A stretch of 54,102 nt of DNA from Gemmatimonadota bacterium (GTDB lineage Bacteria; Gemmatimonadota; Gemmatimonadetes; Longimicrobiales; Gaopeijiaceae): the NCBI GenBank assembly GCA_022560615.1, contig JADFSR010000030.1:1-54102 (forward strand), written 5' to 3'. A program made the position numbers and the translations under genes. Shown here piece after piece: positions 33,862 through 42,830 of this stretch; position 1 is the stretch's first letter, and the number at the start of each line of letters is the position of its first letter. The notes under the pieces are model-generated. The model saw only the letters and a list, made by a program, of their open reading frames with translations, had not been told where the DNA came from and searched no databases.

Positions 33862-34974
33862 CTGGACAATCTGACGCACGGCCTGGTAGGCGCCGCGATC
33901 GGGAAGTGCGGGGCGGAACGCGTGACCCCACTCGCGACGGTTACCCTCGTGCTCGCGGCGAACGCCCCCGACATCGATGTCTTCAGCTACGTACGCGGCG
34001 AGTACTTCGCGCTCTCGTTCCGCCGCGGCATCACCCACGGGTGGCCCGCGCTCCTCGTCCTCCCGTTCGTGGTTACCGGTCTAGTGCTGCTGTACGACCG
34101 TGCGGTGCGCCGACGACGGAACGCGGGGGCGGAGCCCGCCCGTGCCCGTCCCCTGCTCGCCCTATCCATGGTGGGTGTGCTGACGCACCCCGCGCTCGAC
34201 TGGATGAACACGTATGGCATGCGCTGGGGACTCCCCTTCAGCGAAGCTTGGACGTACGGGGACTCGCTCTTCATCATCGATCCCTGGATCTGGCTCGTTT
34301 TGGGCGGAGCCGTTTTCCTCGCGTCTTCGCCATCCGTCGCCGCCCTCGCCGCGTGGGCGCTCATGGGCGCGCTCGCGTCACTGGTGGTCCTGGCGCTTCC
34401 GCTCGGCATTCTCGCCAGGTCGATCTGGGTCGGCGGACTCGTCACGATCGCCGTGCTGCGATTCCGCCGTGGCACTCCGCCCGCCCTGCACCGCCTGCCC
34501 ACCGCATCGCTCGCGATCGTTGCCGTCTACATCGTGACCATGATGGGTGCCGACCTCGCGGCGCGGCGCCAGGTTCGGGTAGCCGCCGAGTCGGCTGGCC
34601 TTCGGTTCCGGGACGTCATGGTGGCCCCCTTGCCTGCCAACCCCTTCAGCGCGGAAGTCGAGGTCATCACCGGCGTCGGTTTCGTGCCGGGCCTCCACCG
34701 GTGGTTCGGGAGTCCACGCGTAGAGCTCTACCCGGAGGACATCGTACCGCTGCTCGAGGGCCCAGTCGGGGTGCCGGTCGCAGAATTGGAGCGCATCGCG
34801 GCGCTGGCTCGGCTCGAGCCGGACGTCGCTCGCTATCTTGTATGGTCTCGATACCCCTACGTGCGGATCGAAGCGGAAGGTACGGGCTGGTGGGTCCACT
34901 TTAGCGACGCACGCTACGATGGGCGGGCAGGAAGCGGGGGGCTGAGTGGCCTGAGAGTGCGGATCCTCGACTGA
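33862..34974 (+). CDS. YdjM/LexA-regulated-type membrane metal-dependent hydrolase, probable CTG start
   Basis: A 370-residue membrane protein. Family members start M-DNLTHGLVG; here the matching codons begin CTG-GAC-AAT at 33862, six bases after a perfect AGGAG, and a TAG lies in frame just upstream at 33850. The first ATG-class alternative, GTG at 33922, would remove the conserved NLTHGLVGAAIG block including a predicted metal-binding His. Later blocks are APDIDVFSY, RRGITHGW, LTHPALDWMNTYG and DSLFIIDPWIW, the conserved acidic and His residues of the family. The C-terminal 130 residues are soluble and not recognised. It is followed after 7 bases by a thioesterase gene. Confidence 0.75.
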   Translation: MDNLTHGLVGAAIGKCGAERVTPLATVTLVLAANAPDIDVFSYVRGEYFALSFRRGITHGWPALLVLPFVVTGLVLLYDRAVRRRRNAGAEPARARPLLALSMVGVLTHPALDWMNTYGMRWGLPFSEAWTYGDSLFIIDPWIWLVLGGAVFLASSPSVAALAAWALMGALASLVVLALPLGILARSIWVGGLVTIAVLRFRRGTPPALHRLPTASLAIVAVYIVTMMGADLAARRQVRVAAESAGLRFRDVMVAPLPANPFSAEVEVITGVGFVPGLHRWFGSPRVELYPEDIVPLLEGPVGVPVAELERIAALARLEPDVARYLVWSRYPYVRIEAEGTGWWVHFSDARYDGRAGSGGLSGLRVRILD

Positions 34975-34981
34975 GCATGTC

Positions 34982-35443
34982 ATGGAAACGAAGCTATTCA
35001 CCGTCGACGAGCGGGTTCGATGGTCCGCGGTCGACAAGGCGGGCATCATCTTCTACGGTGCCTACGTGCGCTTCTTCGAACTCGCTGAGATGGAGCTCTT
35101 TCGGGCGGCCGGCGTGCCGTACGGCGAGGTCTTCGATCGCTTCGGAATCTGGCTGCCACGCGCCCACCTACAGTCTGATTTCCACTACCCCTCCCGGCTC
35201 GACGACAATCTCCGGGTGGCTGCGTATTTCACCCGTTTCGGCACGAGCTCGTTGCAGATCAACTTCGACGTGATGCACATCGAGACCGGTACACTCGCCG
35301 TGAGCGGGCATGAAGTCCTGGTGTGTACGACGCAGGATACGCTGCGACCTCGGCGCCTACCGGACGAACTCAGGGCCCTTCTCTCGCCGTACCTGATGTC
35401 CGTGGAGGAAGCGCGGGCGCAACTGGGCTGCGACGCTCCCTAG
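34982..35443 (+). CDS. YbgC/4HBT-type acyl-CoA thioesterase
   Basis: A 153-residue hotdog-fold enzyme. DERVRWSAVDKAGIIFYGAYVRFFELAE is the 4HBT signature, where the Asp that activates water (usually in the D-x-x-G/H-h-h-x-x motif) is Asp18. HLQSDFHYPSRLDDNLRV and the SSLQINFDVMH strand follow as in YbgC. It should hydrolyse short acyl-CoA or 4-hydroxybenzoyl-CoA type esters. It begins 7 bases after the hydrolase gene and so is in the same transcript. Its end overlaps the convergent lipoprotein gene by four bases. Confidence 0.85.
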   Translation: METKLFTVDERVRWSAVDKAGIIFYGAYVRFFELAEMELFRAAGVPYGEVFDRFGIWLPRAHLQSDFHYPSRLDDNLRVAAYFTRFGTSSLQINFDVMHIETGTLAVSGHEVLVCTTQDTLRPRRLPDELRALLSPYLMSVEEARAQLGCDAP

Positions 35444-35886
35444 CTGATCCTCTGACCCCGGACGCGCGCGGTGCAGCCCTCGCTCAGGTCCGTGTAACCC
35501 AACGCCATATTGTCGTTGTCGAGAAAAATTCCCTCCATCCAACGCACCTCGGAGATTAAGTCGAACCTGACCTCCCCGGTATCCCGCTTCAACTCGCCTA
35601 CGAGGTCTCCCGAAAAGGTGTCGCCAAGCACTTGCCACGAGCCGAACAGTCGAATGTTCTCCCGCAGTGCGCCACCGTCACCGAATTGAGCGAAGCTCAA
35701 CTCCATTCCTTGGAGTAAACACGTCGTGCTCGAGAAGGTCAGCAAGAATCGACCGTGAAGCGCCGCAGCGTTGATCGCATCCAACTCCGTGGGGCTTTCG
35801 GCGTTGCAGCCGACGGCGGTAATGCAAAAGAGCAAAAAAATGGTCTTGCTCCTCACGACTCCCGATCCACCTGTCTCTGGTTCCAT
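35440..35886 (-). CDS. hypothetical lipoprotein
   Basis: A 148-residue protein with a lipoprotein signal: positively charged VRSK, hydrophobic TIFLLFCITAVGC, with the lipobox Cys at about residue 27. The mature part reads ALHGRFLLTFSSTTCLLQG and then GSWQVLGDTFSGDLVGELKRDTGEVRFDL, suggesting a small lipocalin-like or other beta-barrel domain; no family is recognised. The start may instead be the GTG ten codons in. It is probably an outer-membrane or periplasm-facing lipoprotein. Confidence 0.65.
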   Translation of the reverse strand: MEPETGGSGVVRSKTIFLLFCITAVGCNAESPTELDAINAAALHGRFLLTFSSTTCLLQGMELSFAQFGDGGALRENIRLFGSWQVLGDTFSGDLVGELKRDTGEVRFDLISEVRWMEGIFLDNDNMALGYTDLSEGCTARVRGQRIS

Positions 35887-35954
35887 CGATTACACACGAG
35901 CGCCTCGCGGTCGCCGAAGCTAGCCGGAGACGCCCGGGTGAGCCATCGTCTTGC

Positions 35955-36947
35955 ATGCAGCCGATCGCACCGATTCCGGTGGAGGCCATCGAAGCCGCGC
36001 GAGACCGAATCGCCGGTGCGGCGATACGCACCCCCTTGCTTCCCCTGGAGGCGCCGGACGCGCCTTGCGAGGTGTGGCTAAAGCTCGAATGCCTGCAGCC
36101 GATCGGATCGTTCAAGATCCGGGGCGCGACGAACGCCATGCTGCTCGCCGATCCCAAAGAGCTCGCTCGAGGTGTGTACACGGGCAGCGCCGGCAACATG
36201 GCGCAGGGCGTCGCGTTCGCCGCACTGCGCCTGGGAATCGAGGCTCGCGTGATCGTCCCGGACACCGCGCCTCGCACGAAGCTCGATGCCATCGTCCGTC
36301 TTGGAGGCACCCCCGTGCCAGTGCCGTTCGACGAGTGGTGGTCGGTGATCCGAGACCACGGCCACCCGCAGGAGGACGGGTTCTTCGTGCACCCGGTGAG
36401 CGATCCAGCGGTGATCGCGGGCAACGGGACGATCGGGCTCGAGATTCTCGAGCAGCTACCGGGCGTCTCGGCCGTCGTCGTACCGTACGGCGGCGGAGGC
36501 CTCTCGTGCGGGATCGCGTCCGCCATCAAGGCGAAGCGCGATGACGTTGCCGTCTATGCGGCGGAAGTGGACACCGCGGCGCCTCTCTCGGCGTCGATCG
36601 ATGCCGGCAAGCCCGTCGATGTCGACCGGATAGCGACGTTCGTCGACGGCATCGGCGGCAAAGGCCTGCTGCCCGAGATGTGGCCGCTCGCTTCGTCGCT
36701 ACTGGACGGGTCGCTGGTCGTTTCGATCGAACAGATCTGCGACGCGATCCGCACTCTGGCGACCCGCGCCCACATCGTGGCCGAGGGCGCGGGCGGCGCC
36801 TCGGTGGCGGCCGCGCTCAGCGGCCGTGCCGGGGGCGGCAAGGTTGTCGCGGTTGTCTCGGGCGGAAATCTGGACGCGTCGGACCTGGCAGCGATCCTGA
36901 GAGGCCGGACGCCCGCGACGCGGCCGCGCGAGCCTCTGCTGCGCTAG
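35955..36947 (+). CDS. PLP-dependent serine/threonine dehydratase-like enzyme
   Basis: A 330-residue fold-type II PLP enzyme. CLQPIGSFKIRGATNAM contains the Schiff-base Lys54. GSAGNMAQGVAFAALRLG is the phosphate-anchoring substrate loop in the serine/threonine deaminase style. VVPYGGGGLSCGIASAIKA is the PLP-phosphate loop, and SGGNLDASDLAAIL closes the C-terminus. There is no ACT regulatory domain, so it is the catabolic or racemase-like short form (threonine/serine dehydratase, or hydroxyaspartate dehydratase or serine racemase). It ends over the stop of the convergent AddB-like gene. Confidence 0.85.
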   Translation: MQPIAPIPVEAIEAARDRIAGAAIRTPLLPLEAPDAPCEVWLKLECLQPIGSFKIRGATNAMLLADPKELARGVYTGSAGNMAQGVAFAALRLGIEARVIVPDTAPRTKLDAIVRLGGTPVPVPFDEWWSVIRDHGHPQEDGFFVHPVSDPAVIAGNGTIGLEILEQLPGVSAVVVPYGGGGLSCGIASAIKAKRDDVAVYAAEVDTAAPLSASIDAGKPVDVDRIATFVDGIGGKGLLPEMWPLASSLLDGSLVVSIEQICDAIRTLATRAHIVAEGAGGASVAAALSGRAGGGKVVAVVSGGNLDASDLAAILRGRTPATRPREPLLR

Positions 36948-39900
36948 TCCTCGAAGGTTCGCACGCGCTTCAACTGAGCGAACGCCGGCCACAGTCCGGT
37001 ATTCAGGTGCTGCTCGGACCACTCGGCGAGCGGGGATATCATTTTCCCGAACCGTGCCTGCCGGGCACGGCACACGTCGGCGTAGTCGCAGAAGCGGCAG
37101 TCGTCCGCCCGCTCGGTCGGCACGAAGCTGCCGGAGGCGACGGTGTCCAACATCAGGTCCAGCAGTGGGCCGACGCCAGCTAGCCGCACGCGATCGAATA
37201 CGAACGCCTGATTCTCGCCACGTCGCGTCGGGAAGTGGTACTCGCCCGAGACGACCGTACCGCCGAGCCGTTGTTCCGCAGCGTGCGCGTACAGTGCGTG
37301 CTGTAGACGACGGCCGCCGTCGAACGTGCCGCTGCCGCCCTCCAGGCTCCTGGGCACGCCCGTCTTGTAGTCGACCACGTGCACGCCTTGAAGGTCCTCG
37401 TCCACGCGGTCGATCGCGCCACGCAGGCGAAGCTGTCCGTGCTCGAGGTCGAGAACGACCGGTTCGTCGTCGCCAATGCCGAAGTCGAGCTCGAGCGCCA
37501 CCCATGGAGCCCCCTGCTGGCGGACCATGCGCACGAAGGAACGCACGTCCTCTTCGAGCGCAACCAACTCCCTCCTGAGCGCACCCTCCCCGGGAACCGG
37601 CACCTCGGCCCTCAGCCGCTCGGCGCAAATCTCCAGGGTCTTCACCGCGAGTGTTTCGAAGCCCGGCTCCTCCATATCGAGCTTCCGCGTACGGGCCTCG
37701 CGCAGCGACGTCTCGAACACTTGGTGTAGAAGACCCCCGCGGCGCAGAGGGTTGAGCCACCGATCGGGATCCAGCTCCGGGTCGTCGGGCGCGTAGATAC
37801 GCAGCACCGAACGGTGGAGGTACCGAAGCGGACAGGCGCCCAGGTCCTCGAGTCTGCTCGCCGACACGACCAGCGACGGATTCTTCCGGGGATCGAGCTC
37901 CTGTGGCCTCGCTTCGATCACGCCGTGCGCGGGGCCTGGTACGCCGTCACTGCGTTCGAGCAGCAGCGACAGTCCCGCGTCGAGCCCGGGGAACGCCGCC
38001 CGCACGCGATCGACGCCGTGCCGCATCACCTCCCCCGAGCCGAGGCCCGCCATCCAGATGTCATCTCCGTCCAGCGGGGGGCGGTCCGCGTGGGGCACGC
38101 GGCACACCACACGGCCCAGCGTCTCGTACAGGTCTCGAAACGTCAGATGCGGATCTCGCCGCTGGAGGCGAAGCGCCGCCAGCAATACCGGCGATGGTCC
38201 GATCGAACGCGCCTCTGTCGCATCCCACGCACGATAGCTGAGCGTGACGCGGGCACCGCGCAGGCGGGCAAAGAACGCCGCGAACCGGAAGGTCCGCTCT
38301 CGCAGCAGTTCAGACGATGTGGGCAGACCCTCCCCGAGCACGCGCCGATCGCTGTCGAGCAGCACGGGGTCTTGCGTGCCCGGACCCGGTAGGTGCTCCG
38401 CGTCCGCTCCCACGACGAAGACCGCGGGACGCCCCGTATATCCTCCGTGCTCCATGTCGGACAGATGCAGCTGTCCCCCCTCGGACGACCACGGCGCACC
38501 GGCGTCGTCGACGCCGGTGTCGGGTCCCGGTGCACGCACGCTTATCTTCAGGTCTCGCCGGAGAACGGTCGCCGCCGCGCGGAAGTCCGTGCGGCGCCGG
38601 AGTGTGGCCTCCACCCGCTCGAGCACGTGGTTGATACGTTCTCGCGCGCTCAGATCCGCGCCGTCGCCTCGAGGAACGCGCCGGAGAAAAGCACGTAGTC
38701 CCCGCGCTAGCTCGGCTGGGGAGACCGGCGCGCCGCCCTCTCCCATGCGGTCCGGGATCGCCGGCGTCGCCTTCAAGGTCGGAAAGAGGATCGAGCGCAA
38801 CGCCCTCAACTCGCCTTCCGCCTGCGCACGCCTTCGCTCGAACGTCTCGGCCCGCTCCCACTTCCTCGGCCCGAGTTCCTCGAGTCCGGCGAGGGCCGTG
38901 CGGATCTGGCTGCGGTATCGCTTACGACCCCAACCGATGCGGAGGCTGCGGAACCGACGCGCCAACTCGGCCGGCGCGTGGTAACGGCGCGTGCGACCAG
39001 GCCGCAGATCGCCGGCCTCGAGCAGCCTTCGGATCGGGCTGGCCTGAAAGCCTCCCTCGATCCAGTCCAGGTAGGCGCGTACCACTCGGCCCGGCCGCGT
39101 GCGCTCGACGGGAAGGCCTACGGCGTACGTGACCGGAATGCCGAGCTGCGCAGAGAGCGCATGGAGCGCCGACCCGTAGGCGGCGGGATCCGGTGTGACG
39201 ATCTCGACCTGGTCCCATGCAAGACCGCGCTCGATCACACGCCGAACGACTTCGCGCAGCTCGTCGGTGATGGAGGCCGCGTGGAAGAGTTCGAGCTCGG
39301 AAGACGGCGGGTCGCCGGCCATCTGCTCGGGAGCGAATAGATAGGAGTACGCGGATCCATCGGAGTGACGGTTCCAGAGCACGGAGTCCGGCACATCGAG
39401 CCCCACCACTGGGTCCGTCTCGAGCACCTTGGCACCCCGCGCTTGAAGCGCGCTGAGCAGCTGCCCGCTCAGCCCACGGGTGCTGACCCCAGGCACGATT
39501 ACGACGACCTCGGCACCCAGGGTGTCCGGCATGCGATGACCGTCGTTCTCCAGCGATGCGAGCGCAAGCCGGAGTACGGAGGCGGTGTCAGCGAGCCGTC
39601 GTTGGCCCAAGAGCCGTTCGTAGCGCTGTAACAGGCGCAGCAGGAAGAGCCGCTTCGAGGAGTCCGCAAGCCGCGCTCGATCGAGCTCCTTGGGACCGAT
39701 ACCAGAGAGCCGCAACGCCGTGACCGCACTGTGCACGCGCTCACGGAAGCCGACGCCTTCAGCGAGATCCCCGAGGCCCCGTCCCTCGGCGAGGAGAGCA
39801 GCGTCGAGACACTCATCGAGAAGTGCTCTTTCGTCGAATGCGTCCATCGCGCGCATCGACGCTCGCTCCATCCCATCGCGCGCGAGTCGAAGCGCCAACG

Positions 39901-40075
39901 GCGCTTGGGTCACGACCTCGAAGCCGATCCACCCGGGGCCCTCGAGAGAGAGCCGCCTCAACAGTTCGCGCCCAACGCCGAATGTCTGTGAGATGACGAG
40001 CTTACGGCCGACAGGGTGACGTCGCGCGATGCGGGCGAGCGCGTCGACGAGGTGAGGGGCCGAGGAGGTCGTCAT
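36944..40075 (-). CDS. addB: AddB-like PD-(D/E)XK nuclease subunit
   Basis: A 1043-residue protein, the expected partner of the AddA-like helicase at 24441-27890. The C-terminal nuclease has RGAIDRVDED and VHVVDYKTGVPRS (Asp and D-Y-K). Four Cys arranged as one upstream (GACPLRYLH) and three at the end (CRFCDYADVC) are the AddB iron-sulfur cluster ligands that lock the nuclease fold. The N-terminal inactivated-helicase part is recognisable by ISQTFGVGRELLRRL in place of a Walker A, so ATP binding by this subunit is doubtful. AddA and AddB are usually encoded side by side; here seven other genes and 9 kb separate them. Confidence 0.8.
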   Translation of the reverse strand: MTTSSAPHLVDALARIARRHPVGRKLVISQTFGVGRELLRRLSLEGPGWIGFEVVTQAPLALRLARDGMERASMRAMDAFDERALLDECLDAALLAEGRGLGDLAEGVGFRERVHSAVTALRLSGIGPKELDRARLADSSKRLFLLRLLQRYERLLGQRRLADTASVLRLALASLENDGHRMPDTLGAEVVVIVPGVSTRGLSGQLLSALQARGAKVLETDPVVGLDVPDSVLWNRHSDGSAYSYLFAPEQMAGDPPSSELELFHAASITDELREVVRRVIERGLAWDQVEIVTPDPAAYGSALHALSAQLGIPVTYAVGLPVERTRPGRVVRAYLDWIEGGFQASPIRRLLEAGDLRPGRTRRYHAPAELARRFRSLRIGWGRKRYRSQIRTALAGLEELGPRKWERAETFERRRAQAEGELRALRSILFPTLKATPAIPDRMGEGGAPVSPAELARGLRAFLRRVPRGDGADLSARERINHVLERVEATLRRRTDFRAAATVLRRDLKISVRAPGPDTGVDDAGAPWSSEGGQLHLSDMEHGGYTGRPAVFVVGADAEHLPGPGTQDPVLLDSDRRVLGEGLPTSSELLRERTFRFAAFFARLRGARVTLSYRAWDATEARSIGPSPVLLAALRLQRRDPHLTFRDLYETLGRVVCRVPHADRPPLDGDDIWMAGLGSGEVMRHGVDRVRAAFPGLDAGLSLLLERSDGVPGPAHGVIEARPQELDPRKNPSLVVSASRLEDLGACPLRYLHRSVLRIYAPDDPELDPDRWLNPLRRGGLLHQVFETSLREARTRKLDMEEPGFETLAVKTLEICAERLRAEVPVPGEGALRRELVALEEDVRSFVRMVRQQGAPWVALELDFGIGDDEPVVLDLEHGQLRLRGAIDRVDEDLQGVHVVDYKTGVPRSLEGGSGTFDGGRRLQHALYAHAAEQRLGGTVVSGEYHFPTRRGENQAFVFDRVRLAGVGPLLDLMLDTVASGSFVPTERADDCRFCDYADVCRARQARFGKMISPLAEWSEQHLNTGLWPAFAQLKRVRTFED

Positions 40076-40211
40076 GCTCTCCGGTCAGGGAGCGGTCGTG
40101 GAGGACGACGCCAAGATAGACCCGGACACCACGGGAGGGGAGCCCGCAGCGTGCGGCGGCGCCTACCCCCCGGGTCGCCATGTGCCGATCGAGCCCGACG
40201 GTGTAGCATCT

Positions 40212-40595
40212 TCAGTCGATCCGAGGCCTCGAGGCCCAAGAGCTCTTGATAGAACTCCGCCGAACGACATACCGGAAGCTGGTCAGGAAGAGCTCTCCCA
40301 GTGCGGACGGATCGGCGGCTGAGCCCTCGGGGAGGAGCACGTACTCCTTCTTCACTTTCCCCCCGTCGAAGTAGCGCAACGGTCGGCCACGCCCATCGGC
40401 CAACATGACTTCACGTACAGCGAGCGGAAGCTTGACGGCCAACCCGACGGGCGTCAGAGAGGCGCATATTTTGCCGTCGGCATACAGCGCCGCGCCACCG
40501 AAGAAGTGCCGGCACTCGAGGTCGATGCCGGGCAGCTCGCCGAAGCCCAAAGCCTCGACCAGGTCGCTCAGCTGTCCGAGATAGGGTTCCGCCAT
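40212..40595 (-). CDS. TfoX N-terminal domain protein
   Basis: A 127-residue protein of the TfoX/Sxy N-terminal family. ECRHFFGGAALYADGKICASL is the conserved motif (R-x-M/F-F-G-G..Y.. in the family), followed by AVKLPLAVREVM and LRYFDGGKVKKEYVLLP. The C-terminal TfoX domain is absent. Full-length Sxy controls competence with CRP, whereas single-domain proteins like this one have no known role. It sits 15 bases after the FG-GAP lipoprotein gene and may be co-transcribed with it. Confidence 0.8.
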   Translation of the reverse strand: MAEPYLGQLSDLVEALGFGELPGIDLECRHFFGGAALYADGKICASLTPVGLAVKLPLAVREVMLADGRGRPLRYFDGGKVKKEYVLLPEGSAADPSALGELFLTSFRYVVRRSSIKSSWASRPRID

Positions 40596-40610
40596 TGTCC
40601 AGAGGTGCTG

Positions 40611-42104
40611 TTAGCGGGCGAGCCGCATCTCTTCACTATCCACGGCCCGTGCTGGTTCGAAGGAGCGTCTCGGCTCAACCGAGCGCACCTGCTCGAGCCA
40701 GAAGACGCCGTCGTACGGAGCGCTGTTTCCGCGCGTCGATACGAAGTCGACATCGCCGTCTCCGTCCATGTCGCGGGCTACGAACTTGTCGAACATGCCC
40801 CGTTTTCGCCGTGAGATATCGTGCCGCGTCCAGGGCGCAAGGAGGTCGCCCGGATGCTCGAACCAGGCGAGGCGGCCCATGGCCGCCGAGAGATCCAAGT
40901 CATCGTCCTGATCCCGGCTTCCACCACTGTATCCGCCCGTGATGACGTCCGGACGACCGTCGCCATTGATGTCGGTCACCTCGAGTCCTACCAGCTGATC
41001 GGGCCAGTGCGTCCCAATGGCATGGAGCTCCCAGGTGCCGTCCGGATCCGACGGCTGCTCGAGCCACACCAGCGTGTGGCCGGCTTCGGCCAACACGATG
41101 TCGAGACGACCGGACCGGTTCATATCCACGAAAGCCATATTGAAGCCATTGACCCACGCACCTTCGCGCTCGAGCTCCCGAGGCCGTCGCCGGTCTAGCG
41201 GGACCGCCGTCCCCGAAATCTGGATGGCGTGCTCGGAGAACTCGCCGCCACCCAGGTTCTCGAACCACATGATTCGGGCCTCCGCCACCGACCCGCCGAC
41301 GACGTCCATGTCGCCATCTCGATCGAGGTCCACAGGCTGGGCGTTGATGGGCCAGCGCACCCGCGTCAGCTCATGCTCCGTCCAGCTCGCGGACTCCAGT
41401 GGGTCGCCCTCGATCGAAAACCATGAGATGGCCTTCGCTTCCATCTCCACGTTCGGGTTCTGCGCGCCCTTGTTGGCCGTCACTACCTCGAGGCGGCCAT
41501 CCCCGGTCAAGTCGGCGAGAAAGACCCTGATGAAGGACCCACGGCCTGAAGCGCCATCGGGAATGAGCCTCTGCCAGGTCTCTGTTTGTGCGCCGGCACC
41601 CGGGTTCTGCAGATAGATCAGATGCCCCAACTCGCTAGCGGCTACGATGTCGGGATACCCGTCGCCATTCATGTCTCCGACGGCCACGTCCTCGGGCGCC
41701 CCGGCCTCAGACCCCTCCGCCACGGTTATCGACACCCACACGTTGGGGTCCTCCGAGCCGAAAGCGATGCGAATGAGCCCGTCGGCCACCCCGTCGTATT
41801 CGGTGTCCGACTCGTGCACGGAGACGATATCCTCGTAGCCGTCCAGGTTCAGATCGACCATCACCAGGCCGTCGCTACCTCTGAGTTGCACACCTCCGGT
41901 CGTCTCTTCATCGATGATGCGCTCACGCCAGGAGATGTAGCGGCCATCGGTCGCCAACGCAGTGGTGAGAGAGGCGCCGACAGGAGTGTCCGCTCCCGGC
42001 GAGGAAGCCTCATCCGAACCCCGACCGGGTTCGGCCGGTTGACATCCTCCAACGGCTAGGAGAACGAGGGCACCAAGCAGTGGAGTTGTGACCGTCCGAT
42101 TCAT
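40611..42104 (-). CDS. FG-GAP/VCBS repeat lipoprotein
   Basis: A 497-residue surface lipoprotein. The ATG at 42104 opens a lipoprotein signal with lipobox LLAVGGC. At least six FG-GAP-like repeats with calcium loops follow: VDLNLDGYEDIVSV, GDMNGDGYPDIVAA, DLTGDGRLEVVTA, DLDRDGDMDVVGG, DMNRSGRLDIVLA, DINGDGRPDVITG and DMDGDGDVDFVST. These build an integrin-type seven-bladed propeller. No enzymatic domain is attached, so binding of a polymer or structural use at the cell surface is likely. The calcium-loop aspartates are conserved in almost all repeats. Confidence 0.85.
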   Translation of the reverse strand: MNRTVTTPLLGALVLLAVGGCQPAEPGRGSDEASSPGADTPVGASLTTALATDGRYISWRERIIDEETTGGVQLRGSDGLVMVDLNLDGYEDIVSVHESDTEYDGVADGLIRIAFGSEDPNVWVSITVAEGSEAGAPEDVAVGDMNGDGYPDIVAASELGHLIYLQNPGAGAQTETWQRLIPDGASGRGSFIRVFLADLTGDGRLEVVTANKGAQNPNVEMEAKAISWFSIEGDPLESASWTEHELTRVRWPINAQPVDLDRDGDMDVVGGSVAEARIMWFENLGGGEFSEHAIQISGTAVPLDRRRPRELEREGAWVNGFNMAFVDMNRSGRLDIVLAEAGHTLVWLEQPSDPDGTWELHAIGTHWPDQLVGLEVTDINGDGRPDVITGGYSGGSRDQDDDLDLSAAMGRLAWFEHPGDLLAPWTRHDISRRKRGMFDKFVARDMDGDGDVDFVSTRGNSAPYDGVFWLEQVRSVEPRRSFEPARAVDSEEMRLAR

Positions 42105-42179
42105 GCGCCAGATCCTCCCAAGGAGTCCATCATTCTGTCGCAGGAAACGATACTCGCGCAACGTCGCGGGGAGCCCGCC

Positions 42180-42740
42180 TCAAGGCGCGGCTACCGTGAG
42201 CAGTGAGCCGTACGCGCTCAAGGTTGCAACCAGGATCAGCACTGCACCAGCGAGATGTACCCGCCTATCGGGGGTCCAGGCGAGGAGCAGGAAGACCACG
42301 CCTGCGATAGAGGTGATACGGTTCACCAAATGGAGTAGTGGGCTTTCGAAGAGGGAGATGTTGCTCCAAGTCATGGCAACCATCAGCGTCGCGGCAACGG
42401 GGAAGAACCGACCTCGAATCTCGTAGAAATAGTCAGTGAGGTTGGTCTGTGCGTCCCCGAGCGGGAATGCCAGCTCGGCAAGTGCGAACAAGAGGATCGG
42501 GACGAGGAGAAAGCTCAACAAATCCCAAAACGTCCATACCGGGCGGTCCGCGACTACCCAGCGTCCCGACCAGACGCCCACGTGCATGACGAACACCCAA
42601 ACGACCCAGATCGCATGAACCAGGCCGGGCGCGGTGGTGGTGTCGGGGCGGAGGGACCTGACTACGCCCCGAAGAAGTGTGGTGATGCCGAGCCCCATGA
42701 TGATCGACACCAGCACCATGATGAACTCAAACGGGTCCAC
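42180..42740 (-). CDS. hypothetical membrane protein
   Basis: A 186-residue inner-membrane protein with about six hydrophobic helices, beginning MDPFEFIMVLVSIIMGLGITTLL with an N-terminal membrane segment that is not cleaved. LVHAIWVVWVFVMHVGVW and FWDLLSFLLVPILLFALAELAFP are further membrane segments. I do not recognise the family beyond a general likeness to small bacterial membrane proteins of unknown function. It lies between the FG-GAP lipoprotein and the metallophosphatase, all on the minus strand. Confidence 0.6.
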   Translation of the reverse strand: MDPFEFIMVLVSIIMGLGITTLLRGVVRSLRPDTTTAPGLVHAIWVVWVFVMHVGVWSGRWVVADRPVWTFWDLLSFLLVPILLFALAELAFPLGDAQTNLTDYFYEIRGRFFPVAATLMVAMTWSNISLFESPLLHLVNRITSIAGVVFLLLAWTPDRRVHLAGAVLILVATLSAYGSLLTVAAP

Positions 42741-42830
42741 GTCTTCGTGCCCTCCCTGGGTTCAGAACCACTACCTCAACGATCCCCTCCCCGTGGCATG
42801 CGTTCCGCTCCGACATGGGGAGGGCGAGGC

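Noticed and set aside
32000-33931. A 643-codon minus-strand frame across AcnX and DUF819
   Set aside because: Its sequence is Arg/Gly/Ala-rich without motifs, and both overlapped genes are clearly real.
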